DNA from: Sporomusa malonica
GTDB taxonomy: Bacteria > Bacillota > Negativicutes > Sporomusales > Sporomusaceae
DNA: 64,000 nt
Reading direction: 5' to 3'
Assembly: GCF_900176355.1 (NCBI RefSeq)
Contig: NZ_FWXI01000024.1
Span: forward strand, 1 to 64,000
Positions 32,606 to 42,724 of the stretch are shown in pieces; the stretch's first letter is position 1; every line of letters begins with the position of its first letter. The notes beneath the pieces were generated by a model. It had not been told where the DNA came from and ran no database searches. It saw nothing but the letters and a program-made list of their open reading frames with translations. The translations under genes were made by a program, and so were the position numbers.

Positions 32606-35600
32606 TTCTTACAAGCGTCAGTTTGAAACGGCCGGTCTTTGCCACGGTAACCATTCTGGCCTTAATAACGCTGGGGCTAGTCAGCTACCTGTCTTTAAAT
32701 ATTGACGAATGGCCGGATTTGGAGTTCCCATTTGTTACGGTAAAGGTAGAGTACAAGGGTGCCAGTCCTGAGCAAGTGGATAGTAAGATAACGCAAAAGG
32801 TGGAAGAAGCCATCAGCTCGGTGTCTGGGGTTAAACATATCACGTCGTCAGCCCGTGAAGGTGTCTCGATCACTACTATTGAATTTACGCTGGAGACATT
32901 AGCAGCCACGGCGGCTCAGGATGTGCGTGACAAACTTGGCCGTATCAGAGGCGACCTGCCCCAGGATGCTGATGAGCCGGTCATCATGCGTTTTGATCCA
33001 GCCGAGTCACCCATTGTTTCTGTCGCAGTCACCGGCAATATGAGCATTAGGGAAATGACTAACCTTGTTGACGATGTCATCAAACGTCGGCTGGAAACCA
33101 TTAATGGCGTAGGCTCTATTGAAGTCACAGGCAAATTAGAGCGCCAGATACATATTGATCTGGAGAAAGATAAGCTGGCAGCTTATGGCCTCACTATTCC
33201 TGAAATTGTTGAGAGCCTGAAGGCCGAAAATCTAGAGGTTCCAGGCGGCAAGCTAACTAAAGGCGAACGGGAAATCAGTATGCGGACAATGGGCAACCTG
33301 CCCACTCCTGCCGAATTTCTTAACGCCCCGCTGGCCCGTCGGGAAGGCATCCAGCTGTATGTCGGCCATGTCGCTACAGTGAAGGATGTTACTGAAGAAC
33401 CTGTCGAGATTACCAAGGTTAACGGCAAACCGGCTGTTGGCCTTGATGTCATGAAACAGTCGGGAACCAATACCGTTAAAGTAGCCAATGATATTACCAA
33501 GGCGGTTGGGGCACTAAGGAAAGATATGCCGCCTGGGGTTGAACTAACCATTGTGAGAGACACCTCAGTTACGGTTAAAGAATCTGTCGGTGATGTACTA
33601 TTTAACCTGGTGCTTGGTGGTGCCTTAGCTGTTGTCATCGTATTTGTGTTCCTGGGCAACTGGCGCAGTACCGTTATTTCCGCCATTGCCATACCTGCTT
33701 CAATTATCGCGACTTTTTTTACCATGAAGCTGTTAGGCTTTAGTATTAATACAATGTCGTTATTGGCACTGTCACTGGCCGTAGGGCTCTTGATAGATGA
33801 TGCTATTGTTGTTATTGAAAATATTGTGCGCCACATGGAAATGGGAAAAAGCAAATACCAGGCAGCGCTTGAGGGGACGTCGGAGATTGGCCTGGCGGTT
33901 ACAGCCACCACGCTCACGCTTGTCGCCGTATTTGTACCAGTAGGCATGATGACAGGCATTGTCGGTCAGTTCTTTAAGCAATTTGGCATCACGGTGGCAT
34001 TTGCTGTCCTGGTGTCACTGTTTATTGCCTTTACATTAACGCCTATGCTGGCTGCCAATTACCTTGAGGTAGCTCATGGTCAGCAGCAAAACCTGCTGGG
34101 GCGGGCACTCATGTGGTGGAATACGCGTTTTGACCGTGTGACTGGCTCCTATGGTGGTTTTCTCAAAATGGCTTTAGGGCATCGCTGGAAGGTAGTGGCG
34201 GCTGCTGTGGCCCTGTTTATCGGCAGCTTGGCGATTACACCGCTCTTAGGATCAAGCTTTGTCGGGCGTACCGATAATGGTGAATTTATGATTAAGGCCG
34301 ATGTTGAGCCCGGTACCAGTGTAGCTGGCAGCGGAACACTGGCTGACCGCATGGCCGCTGAGCTGAAGACGCTGCCGGAAGTGGTCTTGGTGTATAGCTC
34401 AGCAGATGTTGATACAATTGATATGTTTGTTAAACTGACAGACAAACGCGATCGCAAGCGGGGCATGAGTGCCATTCTCACAGATGTTCGCGCTAAACTA
34501 AACGCCATCCCAGGGGTCAAAGTAAGTATTTTGCAGAAAGCCGGCCTCAAGGAGGAAAAACCAGTTGCGCTGGTTATTCGCGGGGAGTCGCTTGATGTTC
34601 TTGATGGTATTGCCGAAGAGGCCCAAAAGATTATGGAAAACACCAAAGGTGCTGTGGACGTTGTTTCAACCTATAAGCCAGGCAAACCTGACCTGCAGAT
34701 TGATGTCAAACGCGACCGGGCGGCCGACCTTGGCGTTTCTACCGGGAATATTGCCGATACGCTTAGAACCATGTTTAATGGCTTGACTGTCAGCCAGTAT
34801 AAAGACGGTGATGACCGCTATGATGTTCAAGTTAGGCTAAAAGAGGACAATCGCGCCACCCTGGATGACCTGTCAGGCATTTTCCTGTCAAGTAAATATA
34901 AAGATAAGAATGACAAAACAGTCATGGTGCCGTTATCCCAGGTGACAGAGACTGTCTATGCTACAAGTCCCAGCCAAATTAACCGGTATGACCGCCAACG
35001 GGAAATCCGCTTGACGGCCAACCTTGAAGGAACTTCACTGGGAGAATTCAATAAAGCTTTTTTTGCTGAAATCAAGAAAATAGAACTGCCACCAGGCTAT
35101 ACTGCCGGGGCTGTTGGCGAATCGGAACGTATGGGTGAGACGTTTACCAGCATGGTAATGGCACTCTTTTTGGCGGTTGCCTTTATCTTCTTTGTGCTGG
35201 CGGCCCAGTTTGAGAGCTACATGGATCCGTTTGCCATCATGCTATCACTGCCGCTGGCTATTATCGGCGCTATCTTAGGATTATTGGTTATGAGAAGCGA
35301 CCTAAGCATTATGTCAATGATTGGGATTGTTATGCTTATGGGGCTTGTTACCAAAAATGCCATTCTCCTGATTGACTTTGCTAAACAGCGACAGGGTGAA
35401 GGGGCTGACCGCGATACCGCGCTGGTAGACGCCGCTGTTATCAGGATGAGGCCAATCATGATGACTACCGCCGCTATGATTTTCGGTATGCTGCCGCTGG
35501 CTGTAGGCATTGGACCAGGGGCCGAAGCCCGCGCCCCGATGGCTCATGCCATCATTGGCGGTCTGGTTACCTCGACCATATTGACGCTGGTTGTTGTCCC

Positions 35601-35682
35601 TGTTGTGTATTCGCTGATTGATGATTTTAAAAAACAGCAGTTTGGTTTAAAAATCAAGAGTAAAAAAGCGCAAACTTTGTAA
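32602..35682 (+). CDS. RND multidrug efflux permease (HAE1/AcrB type)
   Basis: A 1026-residue proton-driven pump with twelve membrane helices and two large periplasmic loops. Features include the start L-K-R-P-V-F-A-T-V, A-E-S-P-I-V-S-V-A, and helix 4 with V-G-L-L-I-D-D-A-I-V-V, which holds the paired aspartates of the proton relay. It requires an outer membrane, supporting a diderm host. Co-transcribed with the adaptor and TetR gene. Confidence 0.95.
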   Translation: MILTSVSLKRPVFATVTILALITLGLVSYLSLNIDEWPDLEFPFVTVKVEYKGASPEQVDSKITQKVEEAISSVSGVKHITSSAREGVSITTIEFTLETLAATAAQDVRDKLGRIRGDLPQDADEPVIMRFDPAESPIVSVAVTGNMSIREMTNLVDDVIKRRLETINGVGSIEVTGKLERQIHIDLEKDKLAAYGLTIPEIVESLKAENLEVPGGKLTKGEREISMRTMGNLPTPAEFLNAPLARREGIQLYVGHVATVKDVTEEPVEITKVNGKPAVGLDVMKQSGTNTVKVANDITKAVGALRKDMPPGVELTIVRDTSVTVKESVGDVLFNLVLGGALAVVIVFVFLGNWRSTVISAIAIPASIIATFFTMKLLGFSINTMSLLALSLAVGLLIDDAIVVIENIVRHMEMGKSKYQAALEGTSEIGLAVTATTLTLVAVFVPVGMMTGIVGQFFKQFGITVAFAVLVSLFIAFTLTPMLAANYLEVAHGQQQNLLGRALMWWNTRFDRVTGSYGGFLKMALGHRWKVVAAAVALFIGSLAITPLLGSSFVGRTDNGEFMIKADVEPGTSVAGSGTLADRMAAELKTLPEVVLVYSSADVDTIDMFVKLTDKRDRKRGMSAILTDVRAKLNAIPGVKVSILQKAGLKEEKPVALVIRGESLDVLDGIAEEAQKIMENTKGAVDVVSTYKPGKPDLQIDVKRDRAADLGVSTGNIADTLRTMFNGLTVSQYKDGDDRYDVQVRLKEDNRATLDDLSGIFLSSKYKDKNDKTVMVPLSQVTETVYATSPSQINRYDRQREIRLTANLEGTSLGEFNKAFFAEIKKIELPPGYTAGAVGESERMGETFTSMVMALFLAVAFIFFVLAAQFESYMDPFAIMLSLPLAIIGAILGLLVMRSDLSIMSMIGIVMLMGLVTKNAILLIDFAKQRQGEGADRDTALVDAAVIRMRPIMMTTAAMIFGMLPLAVGIGPGAEARAPMAHAIIGGLVTSTILTLVVVPVVYSLIDDFKKQQFGLKIKSKKAQTL

Positions 35683-35784
35683 ACAATAGAGGAATTTTGA
35701 CCCAAGTCGAGAATACAGAGTATTAATATTGAAGAATGCTTCTCGTTAATAGATAGTAATTTTTGAAGATGCGGAGTGGATACC

Positions 35785-37581
35785 ATGAAAGGAACTGTTG
35801 TCGGCACTTGGGTCAATACGTCCCACAAGGTGTGGGGGGAAGCCTTGACCATTGACGCAATGCAGCATGTTGGCTGGCAGAGCGATAAAATGTTTTTGCC
35901 AACCGAGGAAGTAGAAGATACCAAGCCTAAGGCGTTTGTGGCTTTTTTAGCTCAGCGTACAGGTAAAAGCCAGGACGAAATTTGGCTTAATATCGGCAAA
36001 GACAATGTGTTGACCTTCGCGCAGATATACCCTGCTTTCTTCCGTCAGGAAAGTCTGTATTCTTTCCTAAGATCCATGTATGACGTGCATGTTGTGATGG
36101 TAAAACGGATACCAGGGGCCAAGCCGCCAGAGCTCTTAATTGAGCCGGTATCTGAATATGGCGCTATCTTGAGTTATCGTTCTAAACGCGGTATGTTTGG
36201 CTATATGAAGGGGCTTTTGGCTGGTGCTGCTGATTATTTCAAAGAAGACATCAAGACCGAGATCATTGAGTCTTCTGCAGAGCATATTAAGATGGCAATT
36301 ACCTTCCCTAAGCCTATCACCCATACCACTGTGTACCGGCTTAACAAACTGCTTTCTTTTGGCATTGTTAAAAGTATTCCGGCTAAAATCGGTATGGCTG
36401 TTGCTGCTGTTTCACTTCTGGTCGACGGGCTGCTGGCGGCAGTAGGTGTGTCTGTGCCGCTCTGGACGGCGCTGTTAAGCGGAGCAGTGGCAGCCGGTGG
36501 GGCCGCAGTACTCCTTAGGCCGTTTGCGGCTATCCGCGAGGAAATAGCTGGTATTCAGGAACGTAAATACTTTACTGAGGCCAAGCTAGAGTCAAATGAT
36601 GAGTTTGAAGAGATTATGCAGATGCTGTCCCAGTATAAAACCCGGGTTAAGAGCGAGTTTATTGGGTTTAAAGGCATTACAGACGAGATGAATAAATACG
36701 GCGACGATTTTAATGTCTTGGCCGGGCGCATGAAAGACACCTCAGACGAAATATCAGGGGTAGTACATGATGTCGCTATGGCAGCTACCAATCAGGCCAT
36801 GGAAACAGAAGGTGCTGTTGGCATCTTAAATGGCAATCTGGAAACACTGCGTACAGTAGTGACTGAGCAAAGCCATAATAAGGAGCAGCTAGAGGCCGCA
36901 GTACAAGAAATTAATAAAGGCTTTGCTGAAGTCCAGGCTTCCACCGCCAAGCTGGAACACAGCCTTGATAAGTTTTCCGAAGTCAAGCGTTCAGCTGAAC
37001 ACCTGCAGGCCCAGGCTACGAAAATTAATGAGATTACCGGGATGGTAGCCGCCATTGCCGGGCAGACCAACCTCTTGGCACTTAACGCCGCGATCGAGGC
37101 CGCCCGGGCCGGTGAGCAGGGCCGTGGCTTTGCTGTAGTAGCCGAGGAAGTCCGGAAGCTGGCAGAGCAGTCCCACCACCACTCTGAAAGCATTTCCAGC
37201 GACCTAAAAGTATTAATGGAGATCATCGGCAGTGTTGTTCTGATGATCGAAGAGGAATTCGACATTCTGTCCTCCGAAAGCCGTCAGTTGAATGCTGTTG
37301 TGAAAGGCAGTGCCGACAATGTTGGGTATATTGATGTAGTCGCTGAAAACATTGTTGATATGATCAACAAGCTTGAACAGGAAATGACTGGTCTTAACAA
37401 GGTATATGGCAAGATTGAGTCACTTGCTGCCATTTCTGAAGAAAATTCGGCCGCAAGTGAGGAAGTGAGTGCTTCGGTGCATGTGTACAACGAGAAGCTG
37501 CACGATATGATGGAAAAAATCACTGAGTTTAAGATTGTTATCCAGCACTTCAGTGAAGATATCAACACCTACCGTACCTAA
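35785..37581 (+). CDS. H-NOX (heme NO/O2-binding) chemoreceptor
   Basis: A 598-residue fusion of an N-terminal H-NOX gas sensor (1-185), two membrane helices (about 203-246) and an MCP signalling domain (about 300-598, tip [11 protein letters not shown] near 430). The proximal heme ligand is H102 (Y-D-V-H), the porphyrin-binding motif Y131-x-S133-x-R135, P115 is kept, and the distal-pocket residues W9, N74 and Y140 are all present. In Thermoanaerobacter Tt H-NOX these three give stable O2 binding. Start ATG 35785, 8 nt after GGAG; a GTG 3 codons earlier abuts it. Confidence 0.95.
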   Translation: MKGTVVGTWVNTSHKVWGEALTIDAMQHVGWQSDKMFLPTEEVEDTKPKAFVAFLAQRTGKSQDEIWLNIGKDNVLTFAQIYPAFFRQESLYSFLRSMYDVHVVMVKRIPGAKPPELLIEPVSEYGAILSYRSKRGMFGYMKGLLAGAADYFKEDIKTEIIESSAEHIKMAITFPKPITHTTVYRLNKLLSFGIVKSIPAKIGMAVAAVSLLVDGLLAAVGVSVPLWTALLSGAVAAGGAAVLLRPFAAIREEIAGIQERKYFTEAKLESNDEFEEIMQMLSQYKTRVKSEFIGFKGITDEMNKYGDDFNVLAGRMKDTSDEISGVVHDVAMAATNQAMETEGAVGILNGNLETLRTVVTEQSHNKEQLEAAVQEINKGFAEVQASTAKLEHSLDKFSEVKRSAEHLQAQATKINEITGMVAAIAGQTNLLALNAAIEAARAGEQGRGFAVVAEEVRKLAEQSHHHSESISSDLKVLMEIIGSVVLMIEEEFDILSSESRQLNAVVKGSADNVGYIDVVAENIVDMINKLEQEMTGLNKVYGKIESLAAISEENSAASEEVSASVHVYNEKLHDMMEKITEFKIVIQHFSEDINTYRT

Positions 37582-37599
37582 GATGTGTACATTGCACCA

Positions 37600-37624
37600 G
37601 GCGGGGATAAAACCCCGCCTTCAT
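37600..37624 (+). terminator. Terminator of the H-NOX chemoreceptor gene
   Basis: GGCGGGG/CCCCGCC with ATAAAA loop, then TTCATT. Confidence 0.75.
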
Positions 37625-37703
37625 TCTGCGTATTAACGCTTACTGGAATGAAATACTGACATTTTTGTGATATTATTCTTATAGAATTGTGTGGAGGTAC
37701 ATA

Positions 37704-39617
37704 ATGATTCGTGAACGACGCAACAAAGCCAAACTCGAACAATATTACGATAAATTTATCCAGGAAGGCGTGATCGACCCTAACGTCCATCCTTGGATCG
37801 GCGAATCCTGGCAGCGCAGCAAGGATTTGGGGGTAGGGCGCGATACGTTTCGCCTTGATGTCAAGCTGTCGCGAGAAGAGCTTAGCAAACGCCGGGATCG
37901 CTACAATCCGGCGATCAGCTTCCTTGATGGACTCTATGATGAGATCAAAGAACACTTTACTACCTATAACCTGAGCATGCTGTTTATGGATCAGGACTTG
38001 TATGTGCTGAAAAATTATGCCATGCCTTTTTATCAAAAGACAGCCGGTGAACTTGAGGGAGCCAGGATACTGGAAGAGGATATTGGCACTTCAAGTATTG
38101 GCATTGCCTACAGGCATAAAGTCCCGTTTCTGATGTTTGGGCCTGAGATGTGGATTGCAGACTGTCAGAATGGTGATGCTTGTTCGGCGCCGATTATTGT
38201 GGATAATCAGGTGAAATTTGTTATAACAGTAGTGTCTATTCAGCAGGAAGAATTGCCATATAGCGCTATGGTAGCCATGGTGCTTAGTATTAAATATGCT
38301 ATGGAGCAGCATTTGTCAATGGTAGCCAGCTTGAAGGCCAAGCATACCATTCTGGACGCTGTGCCACTGGCGGTGTACCATATTCTCCCCGGCGGCGAAG
38401 TAGCTTACGCGAATAAGCTTGGCAATAGCCGCTTGTCAGGGATTGTTCCGCCGGGAAGTGAGACAAAAGGTGAGGGGCCAAACTTAAGTGACGTGCTCTT
38501 AAACTATCGCCATACGCCGATTTTCAAAGGCTTTCTTGGTGTGCCGTCTTATAATAAAGAAGTTACCTGGATAACCCCCCGTAAAACCTATGAGGATATT
38601 ACCACTGTTGTACCGCTTTCAGGTGATGATGGTGATGTGGACAGCATTGTGGCTGTATCGCTGCCAATCGAAGATTTGCGCACTCTGGTAGCCCATACGG
38701 CAGGCTATACGGCTCGTTACAGCCTGTCAAGCATGGTTGGGAGCAGCCAGGTATTTACCACTATGCAAGACAAAGCCAGCCGTACAGCCAGGCATGACTA
38801 TCACTTCTTGTTGCAAGGCGAGCCAGGCACAGGCAAACAGCGGTTGGCGCATGGTATCCATCAGGCCAGTTCGCGGGCAGCAGGCCCATTGATTGCTGTT
38901 AAATGCGGCGATTTACCGCCTGAAATTCTTGAAGTCGAATTGTTTGGACGTGGCGGCGGTGAGGCAGAGGGGCGTCCGGGTAAGCTAGAACTGGCGAGTG
39001 GCGGCACATTGTTCCTAGATGAAATTGAGAAGCTTTCAGCCGTATTGCAGGACAAGCTGGCTGAAGCACTTGAATCCAGCCAGCTGTCTCGTTCAGGAGA
39101 AACTGTACACCGGCCAATCGATGCCCGGATCATTGCCGCTTCTGATACTGATCTTAAGCGGATGGTAGAAAAGAATGTGTTTTCGGCCAGTTTATACGAG
39201 ATTATCTCCAGGTCTGTTGTCCGGGTACCGCCGCTTAGGGTAAGACGCGAAGATGTTCCTGATCTGGCTGCACATATTATTGGCGAATTGGCATCACTGC
39301 ATAACCTGCCGCCGAAACTACTGTCGCCTGAGGCAGCCGAAGTCATCATGGGTTATGACTGGCCTGGTAACATCAAGCAGCTTCAGGGAGTTATTGAACA
39401 GGCTTTTTTCCGTACTACTGGTGAGGCTATTACACCGAACGATATTATTATGCCTGGTGAGCAGGGGCTCAGCAAAGCCTGGAAAGAAGATAAAGATGCC
39501 TTTGTTGAAGCCTGGAAGGCAGCTGGGGGCAATATCAGCCGGTTGGCTAATATGCTTGATGTCAGCCGGGTTACACTGTATCGTTACTTAAAAAAATATG
39601 GTTTGGATAAGGATTAA
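37704..39617 (+). CDS. AcoR-like GAF-PAS-AAA+ regulator with degenerate sigma-54 motifs
   Basis: A 637-residue protein with the layout of AcoR-type activators: N-terminal sensor (S-W-Q-R-S-K-D-L-G-V and a GAF-like domain to about 200), a PAS segment (I-L-D-A-V-P-L-A-V-Y-H), an AAA+ domain (about 340-570) and a Fis-type HTH (I-S-R-L-A-N-M-L-D-V-S-R-V-T-L-Y-R-Y-L). Walker A (G-E-P-G-T-G-K-Q near 372) and Walker B (F-L-D-E-I near 437) remain. The GAFTGA loop after E-L-F-G is missing, the arginine fingers are replaced (S-L-Y-E-I-I) and sensor II reads N-I-K-Q-L. It may therefore act without sigma-54 remodelling. ATG 37704 behind TGGAGGTACATA. Confidence 0.85.
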   Translation: MIRERRNKAKLEQYYDKFIQEGVIDPNVHPWIGESWQRSKDLGVGRDTFRLDVKLSREELSKRRDRYNPAISFLDGLYDEIKEHFTTYNLSMLFMDQDLYVLKNYAMPFYQKTAGELEGARILEEDIGTSSIGIAYRHKVPFLMFGPEMWIADCQNGDACSAPIIVDNQVKFVITVVSIQQEELPYSAMVAMVLSIKYAMEQHLSMVASLKAKHTILDAVPLAVYHILPGGEVAYANKLGNSRLSGIVPPGSETKGEGPNLSDVLLNYRHTPIFKGFLGVPSYNKEVTWITPRKTYEDITTVVPLSGDDGDVDSIVAVSLPIEDLRTLVAHTAGYTARYSLSSMVGSSQVFTTMQDKASRTARHDYHFLLQGEPGTGKQRLAHGIHQASSRAAGPLIAVKCGDLPPEILEVELFGRGGGEAEGRPGKLELASGGTLFLDEIEKLSAVLQDKLAEALESSQLSRSGETVHRPIDARIIAASDTDLKRMVEKNVFSASLYEIISRSVVRVPPLRVRREDVPDLAAHIIGELASLHNLPPKLLSPEAAEVIMGYDWPGNIKQLQGVIEQAFFRTTGEAITPNDIIMPGEQGLSKAWKEDKDAFVEAWKAAGGNISRLANMLDVSRVTLYRYLKKYGLDKD

Positions 39618-39629
39618 GGAGGAGACCTT

Positions 39630-40277
39630 TTGCGACTGAGAAAAAAGCCGTGGATTGCTGAAGCGCTAACCGGCTTTACGAATATAGTACAAAACCCTGG
39701 TGAAGAACTGAAAGGTAAGTGGGCTGACTTGTTTGGCAATCAGCTCCCGCTATATGTTGAGCTAGGGACAGGCAGAGGTAAGTTTATTGCTGGTATGGGC
39801 GAACAATATCAGGATAAAGCAAACTTTATCGGTATTGAGGCCCAGAAGGATGTTCTCTACGACGCAGCTGTAAGAGCTAGGGAAAACGAGCTGACTAATG
39901 TTCGTTTGCTGGTGTTTAATGTTAACGAGCTGCTGACGATCTTTGCGCCGGGAGAGATTGACCGGTTGTATATTAATTTTTGCGACCCCTGGCCAAAGAA
40001 CCGTCACGCCAAGCGGCGGCTGACTCATGCCAGATTCCTAGAAAAATATCAGACGGTTTTAAAGGCAGGCGGCCAGCTATGCTTCAAAACAGATAACAGA
40101 CCATTGTTTGAATTCTCCTTAGAGCAGTTTAGCCAGTTTGGTCTGGCAATTGACAATATTACCTATGATCTTCATAACAATGGTTTTGCCGGAAATGTTA
40201 TGACCGAATATGAGTCGCGGTTTAGTGCTCTGGGGCAGCCTATACACCGCTGTGAAGTTACCTTCCAAAACAGCTAA
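39630..40277 (+). CDS. trmB: tRNA (guanine-N7)-methyltransferase TrmB
   Basis: A 215-residue SAM-dependent enzyme that forms m7G46 in tRNA. Motif I is E-L-G-T-G-R-G-K-F near residue 41, the family motif I-N-F-C-D-P-W-P-K-N-R-H-A-K-R-R near 115, and F-K-T-D-N near 150. TTG start behind AAGGAGGAGACCTT, 12 nt after the regulator gene, so the two are probably co-transcribed. Confidence 0.95.
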   Translation: MRLRKKPWIAEALTGFTNIVQNPGEELKGKWADLFGNQLPLYVELGTGRGKFIAGMGEQYQDKANFIGIEAQKDVLYDAAVRARENELTNVRLLVFNVNELLTIFAPGEIDRLYINFCDPWPKNRHAKRRLTHARFLEKYQTVLKAGGQLCFKTDNRPLFEFSLEQFSQFGLAIDNITYDLHNNGFAGNVMTEYESRFSALGQPIHRCEVTFQNS

Positions 40278-40394
40278 GTACTTTATAAGCCATAGTTTTG
40301 GGCTGAGCGGTTATTACATTATCTTTTGATGATCAATTAAGCCATACCCAGCATACAATACACTAAATCCTTTTTGTAGGGGGAGTGTGTTGCT

Positions 40395-41603
40395 ATGCCG
40401 CGTCATTCGTCTGGTACAGGCAATGTTCTGCCGGTGCCGCCGCTTGATATCGAAGAAGTCAAGTTTTGGTTGCATATCATGGAAGAACATGCTCTTTTCA
40501 TTAAGACAGGTTTACCTTTTGATCAGACTGATTTGATTGAAGAAGCCAGCGCCTTTGAACGGGAGTTTAAGGCTTTACGTGTACGGGCCGAAAAGCTTCA
40601 CAATGAGAAAAAATTTGCTGAATTAATTGCTGATACCATGGCGTCTCTTAAAGAGTTTATCAGGTATAAGAGTCTCTTGTTAGGCATGTCGATGACCAAT
40701 AAGCTGGGCAGTGCCCTGCCGCCGCTCTTTTTTGACCATATCATCCGCGAAGCCGAATATTTTATGGCTATCTTGGAGAAAATTCGCGCTGGTAAGAAAT
40801 TAGCTGTGGTCAAAGCCCAGGAAGCTGATTTTTGGCTAAGAATTATGGCCGACCATACTAAGTTCATTGGCAGCAGGCTGGACCCGTCTGAGCGCAGTCT
40901 GCGTGGTGTCGTCGAGGGGTATGAAGTCGAGTTTGATGACTTGTCGATGCAGAGTAGGGACTATGTAAGCTTTTTTGAGCATAAGCCAATGGATTTGCCT
41001 GCTTTCAATCGTTTCCTGCAAGACAGCCGGGCAGCTACGATGCGGCTCAGGGACTTTAAACAGGCAGCCTACGACATGGTTATCGCGAACAGGATGTTAA
41101 GTACAATTCCAGCCGCTCTGGCCGATCATGTCCGTCGCGAAGCTGAGCATTTCCTCTTAGTGTTAGCCATGATTGAAAAAGGCATAATTAAGGTGGAAAA
41201 AGACTGTGTGGATATGAAATATAAGCATAATACCAAGTATGGCATGATTGTTGACGAAGAGGTTGTTGATTCTGTAGAAACTGCTGATTTTGTAGTGGCT
41301 GAAGAAGTTGATGAACGTGACTATGTAGCTGAAGAAGAAGTCATTGATGATATTGAGTTAGATTACACCCCTGACAACGGGCGGGAAAAAGTACTGCCTA
41401 ATATCGATTCTTTGGATGGGAACGATATTTCGAAAGAAGATCCGGGTGAGATTAAGGCCAAGTATCAGATAAAGGCTGAAGTAATTCCCGAGGTAGCAGT
41501 TGAAGTCCCACCTCAACCAACGGTTGCTCCAAAAACCGAGAAAAAGAGTAAATACAAATGGGGCGACAACTGGCCACGGCAGTTAGGCAAAGTAAAAGCA
41601 TAA
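40395..41603 (+). CDS. DUF2935 domain protein
   Basis: A 402-residue protein with two DUF2935-type helical-bundle repeats, each with the pattern E-x-x-F-W-L-x-I-M-x-x-H-x-x-F-I (about 18-35 and 145-160) and H-x-R-E-A-E-x-F (about 112 and 240). The histidines and glutamates suggest a metal-binding ferritin-like bundle. A long acidic, probably disordered C-terminus follows (about 275-400). Common in spore-forming clostridia, function unknown. Its upstream 117 nt contain nothing notable. Confidence 0.85.
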   Translation: MPRHSSGTGNVLPVPPLDIEEVKFWLHIMEEHALFIKTGLPFDQTDLIEEASAFEREFKALRVRAEKLHNEKKFAELIADTMASLKEFIRYKSLLLGMSMTNKLGSALPPLFFDHIIREAEYFMAILEKIRAGKKLAVVKAQEADFWLRIMADHTKFIGSRLDPSERSLRGVVEGYEVEFDDLSMQSRDYVSFFEHKPMDLPAFNRFLQDSRAATMRLRDFKQAAYDMVIANRMLSTIPAALADHVRREAEHFLLVLAMIEKGIIKVEKDCVDMKYKHNTKYGMIVDEEVVDSVETADFVVAEEVDERDYVAEEEVIDDIELDYTPDNGREKVLPNIDSLDGNDISKEDPGEIKAKYQIKAEVIPEVAVEVPPQPTVAPKTEKKSKYKWGDNWPRQLGKVKA

Positions 41604-41618
41604 TATCTACTGAAAAAG

Positions 41619-41647
41619 AACCCCTCTCGCTTACGCGGGAGGGGTTT
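41619..41647. terminator. Bidirectional terminator
   Basis: AACCCCTC/GAGGGGTT with inner GC/GC pairing. It is flanked by TTTG on the plus strand and TCTTTTTC on the minus strand, between convergent genes. Confidence 0.85.
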
Positions 41648-41667
41648 GACCTATCTATAGCGAATGA

Positions 41668-42612
41668 TTAGGGGAGAATGGCAATGGTGGATAGCAGCTG
41701 CCGCTTGGTGTTTGTGACAGCCAAGAGAGGGCCGCTGGCTAAATCAATCAGGCTTAGATCAGCAAATAGATTACTGGTACCGATGGCCAGCTCAGTACCT
41801 GGGATTAAGTACAGACGGGACAGTGAACGCCCAATGGCTAGCCTATCAACAATTTGAGCAGTGTTGAGGTTAATGACGAAAATAGACGCACCGTCTTCGT
41901 TGACAATGTATGCGGTCTGATTATCTGGTGCTACGGCGGCATGGCAGGGGTAAGCCGCAAGGCTGCTAGGGCAGCTGGGACATTGAATGGTAACTACAGC
42001 TGGTGAGGTACGTTTTTTGCTTAAATTAAACAGGGCAACACCTTCACCGGTAAACGCAGTATTCGTAAATGGCACAATCAGCCGGTTAGCAGCTAAAATG
42101 ATATTTGTGGGAATACCGGCAATATCATATTGCCAGGAGATAGTGCCATCAGGAGCTAATTCCATGACTGTGCCCCCAGCATGGTGTTCCCAGGCTGCAT
42201 AGATTTTCTCTGCATCAGCCGCCAGACCTACGCAACTGGATTTAGTTGCAGGCGCTCCCAGTGCCTGGCTGGACATAGTAGTCAGATCCAGGCGATATAA
42301 TGCGCCGCAAGGCTCGGCAAGATAGGCTGTCGTTGCGCTCGTCTCCGGCAAGACAAACTGGGCTGGATAGGGTATGCTTATCGGTAGCCGATAGAGCGAT
42401 AAACTAGTCAAATTTACTGCTAATATCCCGTTCTTGCCATTGGTAGCGGCGCAGGGCAGGTAAGCTTTTGTATAATCAGGGGTCACGACAAGCTCAGTGG
42501 GACTTAGCTCAGGGGAGTAAGCCAACTCGGTCACGATTTCCCCGCTAAGGCCGTCTGCAATAATTATGGCATGGGTGGCAGCGTCAACAGCCAACAGTTT
42601 ATATGGCTTCAC
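41668..42612 (-). CDS. YncE-like beta-propeller protein
   Basis: A 314-residue protein with repeated strands typical of YncE/YVTN-type propellers (A-Y-I-V-N-E-D-G-A-S-I-F-V-I-N-L-N-T-A-Q-I-V near 240, L-A-V-D-A-A-T-H-A-I-I-I-A near the start). No signal peptide, so it appears cytoplasmic, unlike most relatives. Start GTG 42612 with AGAGGTGAT 8-10 nt upstream; an overlapping two-codon frame ATG-GGG-TGA sits just before it. Possibly a spore-associated propeller, function unknown. Confidence 0.7.
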   Translation of the reverse strand: MKPYKLLAVDAATHAIIIADGLSGEIVTELAYSPELSPTELVVTPDYTKAYLPCAATNGKNGILAVNLTSLSLYRLPISIPYPAQFVLPETSATTAYLAEPCGALYRLDLTTMSSQALGAPATKSSCVGLAADAEKIYAAWEHHAGGTVMELAPDGTISWQYDIAGIPTNIILAANRLIVPFTNTAFTGEGVALFNLSKKRTSPAVVTIQCPSCPSSLAAYPCHAAVAPDNQTAYIVNEDGASIFVINLNTAQIVDRLAIGRSLSRLYLIPGTELAIGTSNLFADLSLIDLASGPLLAVTNTKRQLLSTIAILP

Positions 42613-42724
42613 CCCATGCGATCACCTCTTTTTACCCGTAGTTTTGTTATATGATAGGCATCATTCCATATATAATATGGCCTGACGGCTGTTTGGTTAA
42701 CGTGTTTTTGAAAGGAGCGTCAGC

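Noticed and set aside
33183-33959. A 258-codon open frame antisense to the RND pump gene
   Set aside because: Typical antisense shadow of a GC-balanced coding sequence: Ser/Thr-rich, without a ribosome site or recognisable domain.
36792-37265. A 157-codon open frame antisense to the H-NOX chemoreceptor gene
   Set aside because: Ser/Cys/Ala-rich shadow of the conserved MCP coding sequence.
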